Source: QYOJ01 sp043806735 (lineage in GTDB: Bacteria; Bacteroidota; Bacteroidia; Bacteroidales; FEN-979). Taken from it: a stretch of DNA of 28,310 bases. Location: NCBI GenBank assembly GCA_043806735.1, contig JAZDGR010000137.1, positions 1 through 28,310 of the forward strand, in the 5' to 3' direction. The position numbers were made by a program, and so were the translations under genes. Below the pieces are notes generated by a model, which worked only from the letters and a program-made list of their open reading frames with translations, was not told where the DNA came from and did not search any database. Below are positions 1 to 7,430 of this stretch, piece after piece. The stretch's first letter is position 1, and each line of letters starts with the position of its first letter.

Positions 1-659
1 ACATGGTCGGCGAGGCGGACGGCCTGTCTTAACACGTGGGTTACCAGGATGATGGTGTAGTTCTTTTTCAGTGTACGGAAAAGGTTCTCGATGATTTTGC
101 TGGAGATCGGATCCAGGGCTGAGGTGGGTTCGTCGGCCAGGATGATCCTGGGCTTCACGGCGAGCCCGCGGGCGAGACACAGACGCTGTTGCTGGCCGAT
201 GGAAAGGGAGTGAGCGGGGGCATGCAAACGGCTTTTCACCTCTTCCCACAGACCCACTTCATGCAGGTTCTTTTCCACTGCATAGCGGATCAGTTTTTTA
301 TCCCGTATCCCTTTGAGTTTGATCCCATACGCCACATTTTTGTAAATCGACATGGGAAGGGTGTAGGGGCGTTGCGAAAGGAGGCCCATTTTCTGACGAA
401 CGTCGGAAATAGGCCGGGATGTGTGAAGGATGTCTTCTTCTTCTATGTAGATGTTCCCCGAGACTTTCAGCTCTTTGTAGAGGTCGGTCAACCGGTTCAT
501 GCATTTCAGCAGGGTGGTCTTGCCGCATCCCGAGGCTCCCAGTAAAACCGTGATCCGGTTTCCCGGGATATCCACATCAATATCCCGCAGGATCTGAACT
601 TTTCCGGCAAAGACATCCAGGTGACGAATACGAACGATCGGTGTTTCAGGCGCGTTCAT
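1..659 (-). CDS. pstB: Phosphate ABC transporter ATP-binding protein PstB (3' end off window)
   Basis: This is the ATPase subunit that powers phosphate import through PstA/PstC at the inner membrane. Translating the minus strand from the ATG at 659 gives about 219 residues before the window edge. Visible motifs in order are Walker A GASGCGKTT, a Q-loop (LLSQRPYTLP), the ABC signature LSIGQQQR, Walker B with D-loop (IILADEPTSALDP) and the switch His in VTH. The family is usually about 250 residues, so roughly the last 30 are missing. The start lies 4 nt after the pstA stop, which indicates translational coupling. The full gene order here is pstS-pstC-pstA-pstB; whether phoU follows cannot be seen. 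The PstB call rests on motif pattern plus the operon. Confidence 0.95.
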   Translation of the reverse strand, partial: MNAPETPIVRIRHLDVFAGKVQILRDIDVDIPGNRITVLLGASGCGKTTLLKCMNRLTDLYKELKVSGNIYIEEEDILHTSRPISDVRQKMGLLSQRPYTLPMSIYKNVAYGIKLKGIRDKKLIRYAVEKNLHEVGLWEEVKSRLHAPAHSLSIGQQQRLCLARGLAVKPRIILADEPTSALDPISSKIIENLFRTLKKNYTIILVTHVLRQAVRLADH

Positions 660-663
660 GGGG

Positions 664-1521
664 TCATTTTAATACATTGATGGAATATCTTTTTGAAAGA
701 TACCGGGCAATCAGGCTCGTCAACAGGATGATCAGGGTAAGCACCGCGGCGGAAGCAAACGCCCGCTCCCGCACTTCGGGGATCGGGGAGCCGAGTTGGA
801 AAAAAATGGCAAGCGGGAGCGTTGCAGCCGGTTCATCCAGGTGTTCGGGAATCAGATCGGTGTAGCCGGCGGTAAATAAAACGGAAGCTGCGTCGCCGAT
901 GCCCCTGCCAAACGCAAGCAATAACGCCGTGATAAAACCGGAGAAACCCTGGCGGAAGATCACGTTGAAAGCGGTCTCACTTTTTCCCGAGCCCAGCGCA
1001 AAAGAGGCTTCGTACAACCCTCGGGGTATCGTGCACAGGACATCGTCGAAAGTGCGCACCAGAATGGGGGTGATCAACAAAGCTACCGTAACAATTCCGG
1101 CCAGCAACGAGGAACTCATCCCGATATAGAGCATAACGGTAAACCCAAATGCACCGTATACGATGGAAGGGATTCCCCATAACGTATCGAGAAAATAACG
1201 GATCGCCGATTGTGTGCGCTTATATTTGATCAGGTATACGTTGATAAAGAGGGCTACCGGCATTCCGATGATGACTGCCAGGAGGGTCGCTCCGATGGCG
1301 ATGTAGAGAGAACCCACGATCGCGTTCGCAATTCCTCCTTCGCCACCGTAATAAAAACCCCCTTTGGGCAACTCGAACAGCATGGTGAATGAAAGTGCTT
1401 TTGCTCCTTTAACCAGAATGACCCCAATGATAAACAATAACAGGGCAATGACCGAAAAAGTGGCGCCGGCGGCGAGTTTTTTCATCAGTTTCTCTTCCCG
1501 GAGTTTGCGACGGTTCGTCAT
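664..1521 (-). CDS. pstA: Phosphate ABC transporter permease PstA
   Basis: This is an inner-membrane permease of 285 residues that pairs with PstC to form the phosphate channel. It has a basic N-terminus, a first membrane helix at about residues 18-40, a Pst-type periplasmic stretch (LPKGGFYYGGEGGI), and then the conserved permease core. The core includes DTLWGIPSIVYGAFG and the EAA-type cytoplasmic loop at about residues 165-195 (GLYEASFALGSGKSET), which contacts PstB. The length is normal for the family. Its start overlaps the pstC stop by 4 nt (ATGA), and its stop lies 4 nt before the pstB start, so the three genes are tightly co-translated. Confidence 0.95.
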   Translation of the reverse strand: MTNRRKLREEKLMKKLAAGATFSVIALLLFIIGVILVKGAKALSFTMLFELPKGGFYYGGEGGIANAIVGSLYIAIGATLLAVIIGMPVALFINVYLIKYKRTQSAIRYFLDTLWGIPSIVYGAFGFTVMLYIGMSSSLLAGIVTVALLITPILVRTFDDVLCTIPRGLYEASFALGSGKSETAFNVIFRQGFSGFITALLLAFGRGIGDAASVLFTAGYTDLIPEHLDEPAATLPLAIFFQLGSPIPEVRERAFASAAVLTLIILLTSLIARYLSKRYSINVLK

Positions 1522-2402
1522 TTTTCAACCAGTTGGATCAGGTATCTGAAAATCAGGTTTATCAACAGAATTACGACGAGCAAAACCAAAGCTGCAAACA
1601 TTAGTGCAGAGTCGTACATCGGAATGGAAAGCATCTCCCCGTAATTGTTTGCAATGAGCGCCGGTAACGGGTATCCTGCATCAAACGGATTCCAGGTGAG
1701 CCGTACCTGGTTTCCCACCACCATCATGACGGCAATCGTCTCTCCAAACGCTTTTGCTACGCTGAGCCCGAAGGCAGATATAATACCGGGAAAGCTCTTG
1801 CGGAGAACCACGTGTTTGACCGACTGCCACTCAGTTGCCCCCAGCGAAAGAGAGGCTTCTTTCATCCCGATGGGAACGGTCGAAAAAACTTCGATCAGCA
1901 TGTTCAGCATGTAAGGGATGCACATGATCGCCAGTACCACACCTCCGGCAAGGAGGGTATACCCCGAAGAAGACATCCTGAATAAGGGGGCAAAAAGGTA
2001 GGAGATCAGCGGGACCACGATCAGAATTCCCCATACACCATAGATAACGGAAGGCAGCCCGGCAAGGATATCAAGGACAGGTTGCATAAACCTGACCAGT
2101 TTTTTCGAGGCGAACTGGGTCAGGTGAATGGCAGAGAAAAGGCATACCGGAGCAGCGAAAAGGAAAGATAGAAAGGTTACATAGATGGAGGAAGCAATGA
2201 ACGGCCAGAAACCGAATTTTCCGCGGGTAGGAAACCAGTCGGACGAGAAGAGGAGGCTGAATGGAGATTGCTGCTCCATTAACGGAGTGGATTTGATGTA
2301 GAGTGCAATCCCGATAATGACCGGCATCATCAACAGGAGTGACAGGCCGGAAATCATCCAGACAGAAGCAGATTTTTCGAACAGATTTCTTCTGAATAAC
2401 AT
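1518..2402 (-). CDS. pstC: Phosphate ABC transporter permease PstC
   Basis: This is the second phosphate permease subunit, 294 residues. It has an N-terminal helix (about residues 15-35) followed by a periplasmic stretch typical of PstC (FSSDWFPTRGKFGFWPF). Five further hydrophobic segments follow, including VLDILAGLPSVIYGVWG, then the EAA-loop (GMKEASLSLGATEWQSV) and a final helix near the C-terminus. Length and motif order match PstC rather than PstA. It starts 4 nt after the pstS stop and overlaps pstA by 4 nt. No frameshift or missing segment was noticed. Confidence 0.95.
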   Translation of the reverse strand: MLFRRNLFEKSASVWMISGLSLLLMMPVIIGIALYIKSTPLMEQQSPFSLLFSSDWFPTRGKFGFWPFIASSIYVTFLSFLFAAPVCLFSAIHLTQFASKKLVRFMQPVLDILAGLPSVIYGVWGILIVVPLISYLFAPLFRMSSSGYTLLAGGVVLAIMCIPYMLNMLIEVFSTVPIGMKEASLSLGATEWQSVKHVVLRKSFPGIISAFGLSVAKAFGETIAVMMVVGNQVRLTWNPFDAGYPLPALIANNYGEMLSIPMYDSALMFAALVLLVVILLINLIFRYLIQLVEK

Positions 2403-2406
2403 TCGG

Positions 2407-3345
2407 TTAGTTTACTTTTTGCAATTCTTCCATCAGTCTTTCCTTTGGTAAAGGAACATAGCCGGCCTCGGTTACAAATTTTTGTCCGTCAGTCAGGGTC
2501 CATCTGATAAATTCAAGAGCCACTTTCTTGACAGGTTTTCCTTTGGAAACAAAGTAAAGCTCCCTGGCCGGAGGGGAAGGATATTTTCCGGTTGCGATGG
2601 CTTCCAGGACGGATTTGTGATTGTCGTAAAACTGTTCGTCGGGATCGATCTTTCCGTTGGCATTCAGGTCAATCGGTACGACTTCCAGTCCGGGCCGCAA
2701 CGCGCCCGTTTTGATGTCAAAAATGTAGATGGCGTTATTGTAACCTAATCCCAGGGGATCATTGGCGATGGCATCGGCCAATCCCGGATCTCCGTATATT
2801 CCGATCCCATGCAAATCCTCCTGGGAGCCTCCGAGGTATCTGGCCCAGGTTTCGGCAGCCCCGCAAGCGTCGGCACGAGTGTATACCGCCATGGCATCTT
2901 CGTCGGGAACTCCGGAAATAGCGCTCCAGGTTTCGATCTTTCCGTGGATAAAGATATCCGCAAATTCCTCGCGGGTAACGCCCCGTGCCTGCACTTGATG
3001 AAGGTATGGATTCTCCGCATTGATGGTCGGGAGTACTGCATCTATGGTAAGGCTTACCCACCATACTCCGTTGGCCTTTTCAGCGGCAGATATGCCACGA
3101 GAAAACATACCCAGGTCAATTGTCCCGGCCAGGGCATCGGCCATTCCTTTCCCAGCGCCCCCCCCGGTGATGTTGAATCGCACTTCCGGATGGAGTTTCC
3201 GGTATTCTTCCGACCATTTCACTGTTAAGGGGTAAAGGGCGAAAGCGCCTGAGATGTTGATGGTTTGTTGATTTTTTTTGCCGGAGAAACATCCGGTAAA
3301 AATGAATAGGACCAGCAATAAATTAAGTAAAGCAGAGGGTTTCAT
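2407..3345 (-). CDS. pstS: Phosphate-binding lipoprotein PstS
   Basis: This is the periplasmic phosphate receptor that feeds PstC/PstA, 312 residues. The N-terminus is a lipoprotein signal: a hydrophobic stretch ending in the lipobox FTGC (Cys about residue 19), so the mature protein should be membrane-anchored. The body is a PBP-like fold. The phosphate-loop type sequences NISGAFALYPL (about residues 30-40) and ITGGGAGKGMADAL (about 59-72) are characteristic of the PstS group, and TDGQKFVTEAGYVPL near the C-terminus is also typical. It is the first Pst gene in the minus-strand operon, 49 nt downstream of the beta-barrel gene, with a short repeat in that gap. Confidence 0.93.
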   Translation of the reverse strand: MKPSALLNLLLVLFIFTGCFSGKKNQQTINISGAFALYPLTVKWSEEYRKLHPEVRFNITGGGAGKGMADALAGTIDLGMFSRGISAAEKANGVWWVSLTIDAVLPTINAENPYLHQVQARGVTREEFADIFIHGKIETWSAISGVPDEDAMAVYTRADACGAAETWARYLGGSQEDLHGIGIYGDPGLADAIANDPLGLGYNNAIYIFDIKTGALRPGLEVVPIDLNANGKIDPDEQFYDNHKSVLEAIATGKYPSPPARELYFVSKGKPVKKVALEFIRWTLTDGQKFVTEAGYVPLPKERLMEELQKVN

Positions 3346-3360
3346 AGCGTTTTTTCTTTA

Positions 3361-3390
3361 CCACAATAGGCACATTAGGGCACAATAGAA
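3361..3390. repeat. Short CACAATAGG-type repeats between barrel gene and pstS
   Basis: Three imperfect copies of a CACAWTAGG-like unit fill most of the 49-nt gap between the outer-membrane protein gene and pstS. A related 10-bp array lies on the other side of the barrel gene at 4701-4740, so this gene is flanked by the same repeat family. No function is visible. Confidence 0.6.
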
Positions 3391-3394
3391 GATT

Positions 3395-4690
3395 TTATTT
3401 AGGATCAGAAGGATTAAAATTAAAGGTGAAGAGGGTGGGAGAAATGGTGAGTTGCAGGTAGAAAAACTGCGGGAACCGGGGATAAGGAACATCCTGCATG
3501 GATTTCAGGCTTGTGGTCGGCAACAAAAAACAGTACCCGCTTTCCAGCGCTCCCCAGGATAAAAAAGAATATTTCAGAATCAGGTCGTTTTCAAAACCCA
3601 GATCCCGGGTCGATGGCGTCAGGGAATTGGTTTGAGCCAGTTCGAAATAGTGGGAGGTGTTTGACAGGGTAAGTCCTTTGCAGATATCGAATTTCAGAAA
3701 TATGAAATAGTCAATTAATCCCCCTTGTTTTGTGTCCACGGCAAAGTTCCGGAAGTAGTCCATGTTGCCGAAAAAACCATGCCGGTTGCCATACAGCACA
3801 TTGAACAGGTGATCGCGGGTCATGGCCGATCCGGTTTGCTTGTTGCCCGACAGGTAGCTTACGCCCAACCCGGGAGTGACCCCCCCGATGGTGTAACCAG
3901 CATTGACATCGAAGAGGAATGCACTTACTTTGATCCCCTGGGGATTTCGGCCATACTGGTAAAAGCAATCAAACCAGGCTTTCAGTCCGCGCCACCTGAA
4001 ATCGCCCCACAATCCTGTCGACTGTCGCCAGTAAAGCAGGTTCGTTGTATCGGAGTGGGTCACAGCCGAAGCAACGTGGAGTAGCGAACCTTTTATATTC
4101 GGGGTGAATTCCCTGTTTAACCAGAGGAAATCGAGTGATTTGAACCGGTTGGAAGGATAATAATTATTGAAATAACTTTCGCACAGCGTATTCCACGATC
4201 CCCCCACGTGGAGGTTCCAGCCACCCAGGGTCATTTTTGCGACGACCGCATCATAGGAGATCCCTGTCTGGTTCCAGTTCCTGGCCGACAACAGCCGTTC
4301 ACTGTCGTAGAATAATTGTTGACGGCCGGCCGACAGCCAGCCCCAGCGGCCGAGCCGGAGTTGCAGGTATCCTTCAAACAGGTCGAGGGAAGCGGCATCT
4401 CCGAACACACCCGTGGAGGAAACGAGTTGTTCATCGCCCCACACCCGGACGTCCTGTGGAGTAATCCTGACTTTGAGAAATTTATTCTCGTAGGCGAAGG
4501 AGAGCCTAGTTCGCTGGGATATCACAAAGGCAGGGCTTACGCTATCGGGGATCATATGCTGGTATCCATCGCGGATCTCAAACCTGGGGCGAAGCTGCGC
4601 GTCGATGGAAAATTGTCCATAGGAGAGGAGTGAGACAGTCAGTTGAATGACACTGACGAGAAAAACGGTTTTACATAAAAACGATTTCAT
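3395..4690 (-). CDS. Outer-membrane beta-barrel protein, alginate-export/porin-like
   Basis: This is a predicted outer-membrane barrel of 431 residues. The start is set at the ATG at 4690, preceded by GAGGAAT and followed by a good signal peptide (hydrophobic stretch about residues 5-25, ending near YGQ). Two earlier in-frame ATGs lie inside a repeat and are less likely. The mature part opens with LRPRFEIRDGYQ and TRLSFAYENKFLKVRITPQDVRVWG, which resemble the alginate-export porin-like family, and continues as alternating amphipathic strands to an aromatic C-terminal strand (LFTFNFNP). Next to pstSCAB, a phosphate or phosphoester outer-membrane channel is a reasonable inference, but substrate specificity cannot be read from the sequence. 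Confidence 0.8.
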   Translation of the reverse strand: MKSFLCKTVFLVSVIQLTVSLLSYGQFSIDAQLRPRFEIRDGYQHMIPDSVSPAFVISQRTRLSFAYENKFLKVRITPQDVRVWGDEQLVSSTGVFGDAASLDLFEGYLQLRLGRWGWLSAGRQQLFYDSERLLSARNWNQTGISYDAVVAKMTLGGWNLHVGGSWNTLCESYFNNYYPSNRFKSLDFLWLNREFTPNIKGSLLHVASAVTHSDTTNLLYWRQSTGLWGDFRWRGLKAWFDCFYQYGRNPQGIKVSAFLFDVNAGYTIGGVTPGLGVSYLSGNKQTGSAMTRDHLFNVLYGNRHGFFGNMDYFRNFAVDTKQGGLIDYFIFLKFDICKGLTLSNTSHYFELAQTNSLTPSTRDLGFENDLILKYSFLSWGALESGYCFLLPTTSLKSMQDVPYPRFPQFFYLQLTISPTLFTFNFNPSDPK

Positions 4691-4700
4691 ATTCCTCATA

Positions 4701-4740
4701 TTAGGCACAATAGGACACACTAGAACACACTAGAACACAA
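4701..4740. repeat. Four tandem 10-bp units (TAGRACACAM)
   Basis: Four consecutive decamers, TTAGGCACAA, TAGGACACAC, TAGAACACAC and TAGAACACAA, lie between the start of the barrel gene and its likely -7 element. They should therefore be transcribed as part of that gene's leader. A related repeat follows the same gene at 3361-3390. Confidence 0.75.
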
Positions 4741-4745
4741 AAGTA
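4738..4745 (-). promoter_or_regulatory. Candidate Bacteroidota -7 element for barrel-pst operon
   Basis: On the minus strand the sequence reads TACTTTTG, matching TANNTTTG, 47 nt upstream of the ATG at 4690. No TTTG -33 box is present at the expected spacing, so support comes from the -7 match and position only. Confidence 0.5.
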
Positions 4746-4769
4746 TCGGAATTATCTTTCGATTTCTTA

Positions 4770-4777
4770 TATATTTG
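4770..4777 (+). promoter_or_regulatory. Candidate -7 element for the Crp/Fnr-like gene
   Basis: TATATTTG matches TANNTTTG, 70 nt before the ATG at 4848. It is divergent from the barrel-gene -7 element about 25 bp away. A clear -33 box is not seen. The implied leader contains the palindromes at 4793-4850. Confidence 0.55.
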
Positions 4778-4792
4778 CATGAATAATTTTAG

Positions 4793-4850
4793 TGGAAAAC
4801 ATGAAATATTTCATATTCCATTCAAACATATTTCATTTCTTTGAAACATG
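4793..4850. promoter_or_regulatory. Two palindromes in the leader of the Crp/Fnr-like gene (possible operators)
   Basis: A perfect 14-bp palindrome ATGAAATATTTCAT (4801-4814) is flanked by outer arms TGGAA (4793-4797) and TTCCA (4816-4820). A second inverted repeat pairs CATATTTCA (4827-4835) with TGAAACATG (4842-4850, one mismatch) and overlaps the start codon. Crp/Fnr proteins bind two-fold symmetric sites, so autoregulation is plausible but inferred. The 12 bp ATTTCATATTCC at 4808-4819 recurs at 4684-4695, over the start codon of the divergent barrel gene. Confidence 0.5.
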
Positions 4851-5540
4851 GCGGCAATTTCAGATCCAAAACGGGCATTCTCCCATCTGAAGAGAATGTC
4901 GCTGCAATTCATCTCGGAAAAAGATTTTGAAAAGATCGAGAAAGCTTCCGTGATCCTTCATTTTAAGAAAGGAGAAACCATTCTGAAGCAAGGAAGCCTG
5001 CCCACTCATGTAGTTTATCTCGAGAAAGGGATAGTCAAATTCAGTTACGAGAATGAATGGAAGAAGCACTTGATCCTGACGATCGCCGCCGCTCCTAAGA
5101 TCCTGGGGGGAGCGAACCTTTTTTACAAGGACAACAACCTGTTTTCCATCGTGGCCATCGACGAATGCGACGTGATCTTGATTGATGCAAACAGGCTGTT
5201 GGCCGTGTTGATGGAGAATTCCCGGTTTGCCATGATGCTGTTTCAATATGCCTCCGAGATGTTCAAGAAAGCCATTTTAAACTTCATCAGTCTGGCTTAC
5301 AAGAAGAAAGAGAGCCGGATCGCAGACATCATCTTGTATCTTGCCGAAAGTGTGTATTATTCTTATTCTTTCCGGTTGTCTCTGACTCGCAGGGAACTGG
5401 CTGAGTTTGCCGGATGCTCTCCGGAAAATGTAATCATGACCTTATCGCGCTGGCAAAGAGAGAAGATCATTCAGATCGACGGAAAGAACCTGAAGATCAA
5501 CGACATTGAAAAGCTGAAGTACATCAGTAAAATCGGTTGA
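4848..5540 (+). CDS. Crp/Fnr-family transcriptional regulator
   Basis: This is a 230-residue DNA-binding regulator. Residues about 25-125 form a cyclic-nucleotide-binding-type beta-roll (FKKGETILKQG, YLEKGIVKFSY, ILGGANLFY). They are followed by a dimerisation helix and a C-terminal winged helix whose recognition region is about residues 179-208 (LTRRELAEFAGCSPENV). The canonical phosphate-binding Arg-Ser pair of cAMP-binding CRP is not evident, nor is an Fnr-type N-terminal Cys cluster, so the ligand is unknown. Start choice: ATG at 4848 follows the -7 element and palindromes. It is divergent from the barrel-pst cluster, so control of phosphate uptake or of its own gene is the natural hypothesis, not a demonstrated one. 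Confidence 0.9.
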   Translation: MAAISDPKRAFSHLKRMSLQFISEKDFEKIEKASVILHFKKGETILKQGSLPTHVVYLEKGIVKFSYENEWKKHLILTIAAAPKILGGANLFYKDNNLFSIVAIDECDVILIDANRLLAVLMENSRFAMMLFQYASEMFKKAILNFISLAYKKKESRIADIILYLAESVYYSYSFRLSLTRRELAEFAGCSPENVIMTLSRWQREKIIQIDGKNLKINDIEKLKYISKIG

Positions 5541-5567
5541 TAGCTGGCCCATTGGACCGTTGAGCAG

Positions 5568-5588
5568 GCAGTTGACAGTTGGTTGTTG
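5568..5588. repeat. Degenerate 7-bp GCAGTTG repeats
   Basis: Three heptamers in tandem, GCAGTTG, ACAGTTG and GTTGTTG, lie in the gap upstream of the DUF433 gene. The same heptamer forms a clearer array at 20804-20831. Confidence 0.5.
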
Positions 5589-5608
5589 CCGGAAATTGAT
5601 TATATTTG
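5579..5608 (+). promoter_or_regulatory. Promoter of the DUF433/DUF5615 pair
   Basis: TTG (5579-5581), a 19-bp spacer, and TATATTTG (5601-5608) fit the Bacteroidota -33/-7 arrangement. Transcription would start near 5614, only about 8 nt before the chosen start codon at 5622, giving an almost leaderless mRNA. The -33 box lies within the heptamer repeat. Confidence 0.6.
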
Positions 5609-5621
5609 CAAAAATGGATTT

Positions 5622-5858
5622 ATGATGACTGGAAATATTCAACGAATTACAATTGATCCGCAGATTTGCCATGGCAAGCCCGTTATCAGGGGGTTGAGAT
5701 ATCCGGTTGAGACTTTTCTTGAATTAATGTCCTCGGGCATGACACAAGAAGATATTCTTGCAGATTACCCGGATCTCGAAAAAGAAGATTTGCTGGCTTG
5801 CCTTGAATATGCAACCAAACTGGTCAAAGTAAAAAGCATCTATAAGGTTGCCTCATGA
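5622..5858 (+). CDS. DUF433 family protein, probable antitoxin
   Basis: This is a 78-residue protein with the DUF433 hallmark near its N-terminus: ITIDPQICHGKPVIRGLRYPV (about residues 9-29), then an acidic helical part with ILADYPDLEKEDLLACLEYA. Family members start only a few residues before the ITIDP motif. The ATG at 5622 (or 5625) is therefore preferred over an upstream in-frame codon that lies inside the promoter. Its stop overlaps the next start by ATGA (5855-5858), a typical antitoxin-toxin coupling. The family is regarded as VapB-like antitoxins paired with PIN-like toxins. Base composition is AT-richer than the flanking hflX and regulator genes, suggesting acquisition. Confidence 0.85.
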   Translation: MMTGNIQRITIDPQICHGKPVIRGLRYPVETFLELMSSGMTQEDILADYPDLEKEDLLACLEYATKLVKVKSIYKVAS

Positions 5859-6208
5859 GATTCCTCATTGATGCTCAATTTCCTTATTCTTTATCTAGCC
5901 TACTTAGTGAACAAGGTCATGATTGCCTGCACACGTTAGATCTTAAGGGAAAAAATAAAACCTCAGATTCTGAAATTTGCACACTTGCTCAAAATGAAGG
6001 GCGGATTGTAATAACAAAGGATCAGGATTTTTTCGATTCAAACCTTTTGACAGGCATACCTGAAAAACTTCTTCTGGTCAGAACAGGAAATACAAGCAAT
6101 AAAGCACTTTTCAATATTATTCATGCGAACCTAAATCGGATTACAGAATCATTCATTAAATATTCTGTTGTTGTTTTGACTAGGGAAGAAGTAATAATTT
6201 ATCACTAA
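5855..6208 (+). CDS. DUF5615 PIN-like protein, probable toxin
   Basis: This 117-residue protein belongs to the small PIN-like DUF5615 group, predicted metal-dependent RNases. The acidic positions expected of the active site are present: D6 in FLIDAQFP, D38-E40 in SDSEI, and TKDQDFFD at about residues 55-62. A beta-strand LLLVRTGN follows. It overlaps the DUF433 gene by 4 nt and is convergent with hflX, with 27 nt between the stops. A hand count gives about 33 to 40 percent GC in 5881-6000, low for the window. Toxic activity and the RNA target are inferred from the family, not shown. Confidence 0.85.
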   Translation: MRFLIDAQFPYSLSSLLSEQGHDCLHTLDLKGKNKTSDSEICTLAQNEGRIVITKDQDFFDSNLLTGIPEKLLLVRTGNTSNKALFNIIHANLNRITESFIKYSVVVLTREEVIIYH

Positions 6209-6235
6209 GGTAACTTTACATCCCCATTTCTCACC

Positions 6236-7360
6236 TCACGCTCTACCTTCATTTTCCGCGTATCTTGTCAGTGTTACCCTTCGAACCTCCTGAACCAGAA
6301 TTTCCCGGAACGAATCGATGTGGGATTTTTCCGTAGCTGAAATAAATACAGAGGGGACATTCTCCCGCGCAATCCAGATATTTTCCGGCAGAGGAACCAC
6401 ATCGATTTTATTAAACACCATGATGGTCGGTTTGTCTGATGCCCCGATCTCCACCAGGGTTTGTTTCACCACATCGATCTGTTCTTCATAATCGGGATGG
6501 GAACTGTCCACTACATGGATCAGGATATCCGATTCGCGGACCTCATCGAGGGTCGATTTGAAAGACTCTATCAGCGTATGGGGCAGTTTCCGGATGAAAC
6601 CCACGGTATCGGAGAGTAAAAAAGAGGTTTGTTCAATCACGACCTTCCGTATAGTGGTGTCGAGGGTGGCAAAGAGTTTATCCTCCACAAACACGTGGGA
6701 TTTGCTCAGCAGATTCATGATCGTGGATTTCCCCACATTGGTATAACCGACTAATGCAACCCGTACCATACTGCTTCTGTGTTTTCGCTGGGTAGATTTT
6801 TGCCTGTCAATCTCCACCAGCTTTTGTTTCAGCAGTTTTATCCTCCAGCGAAGGTACCGGCGATCGGTTTCGATTTCCTGTTCGCCCGGACCTCTGAGGC
6901 CGATACCTCCCCGTTGTTTTTCCAGGTGGGTCCACCGGCGGGTAAGGCGTGGAAGCAGATACTCGCACTGAGCCAGTTCGACCTGGGTTTTGGCGTAGGA
7001 AGTCCGGGCACGACGGGCGAAAATGTCGAGGATGAGATTATTCCGGTCGATGATCCGGCAGTTCAGCACCCGCTCTATGTTACGAATCTGGCTGGGAGAA
7101 AGTTCGTCGTCGAACACGACCAGGTCAGTGTCATTGTGAACAATATATTCCCTGATTTCCATCAGTTTCCCCGAGCCCACATAGGTCCTGGGATCAGGAT
7201 ACCCCAACTGCTGAATGAACCGTTTCCCGGGGATTCCGCCGGCGGTGTCGATGAGGAGCGCCAGCTCTTCCAGATGTTCCCGTGCCAGGGCAATGTCCTC
7301 TCCTGATCTGGACACACCAATCAGCACAGATTGTTCCTGCAATTTCTTTAGTTCTATCAT
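6236..7360 (-). CDS. hflX: GTPase HflX
   Basis: This is a ribosome-associated GTPase that, in studied bacteria, splits stalled or stressed ribosomes; 374 residues. The N-terminal HflX domain has the conserved glycine-rich stretch YVGSGKLMEI and VVFDDELSPSQIRNIE. A coiled-coil linker follows, with the family signature GGIGLRGPGEQEIETDRR (about 151-168). The G domain shows G1 GYTNVGKST (205-213), G2 TLDTT, G3 DTVGFI, G4 NKID (about 316-319) and G5 SATEK. Length is normal for a short bacterial HflX without a long C-terminal extension. It is convergent with the toxin gene and appears monocistronic. Confidence 0.96.
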   Translation of the reverse strand: MIELKKLQEQSVLIGVSRSGEDIALAREHLEELALLIDTAGGIPGKRFIQQLGYPDPRTYVGSGKLMEIREYIVHNDTDLVVFDDELSPSQIRNIERVLNCRIIDRNNLILDIFARRARTSYAKTQVELAQCEYLLPRLTRRWTHLEKQRGGIGLRGPGEQEIETDRRYLRWRIKLLKQKLVEIDRQKSTQRKHRSSMVRVALVGYTNVGKSTIMNLLSKSHVFVEDKLFATLDTTIRKVVIEQTSFLLSDTVGFIRKLPHTLIESFKSTLDEVRESDILIHVVDSSHPDYEEQIDVVKQTLVEIGASDKPTIMVFNKIDVVPLPENIWIARENVPSVFISATEKSHIDSFREILVQEVRRVTLTRYAENEGRA

Positions 7361-7388
7361 CGTTTTTCAGAAGAAATGGATACCGGCT

Positions 7389-7396
7389 CAAATTTA
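7389..7396 (-). promoter_or_regulatory. Candidate -7 element for hflX
   Basis: The minus strand reads TAAATTTG, matching TANNTTTG, 28 nt upstream of the hflX ATG at 7360. No TTTG box is visible at -33. Confidence 0.4.
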
Positions 7397-7430
7397 TAGG
7401 AAATTTACATAAGGATATACCGGGGTTGAA

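Noticed and set aside
2809..3228. Long open frame antisense to pstS
   Set aside because: It lies wholly inside the well-supported pstS gene, has no domain-like content and no start signals; it follows from codon use on the other strand.
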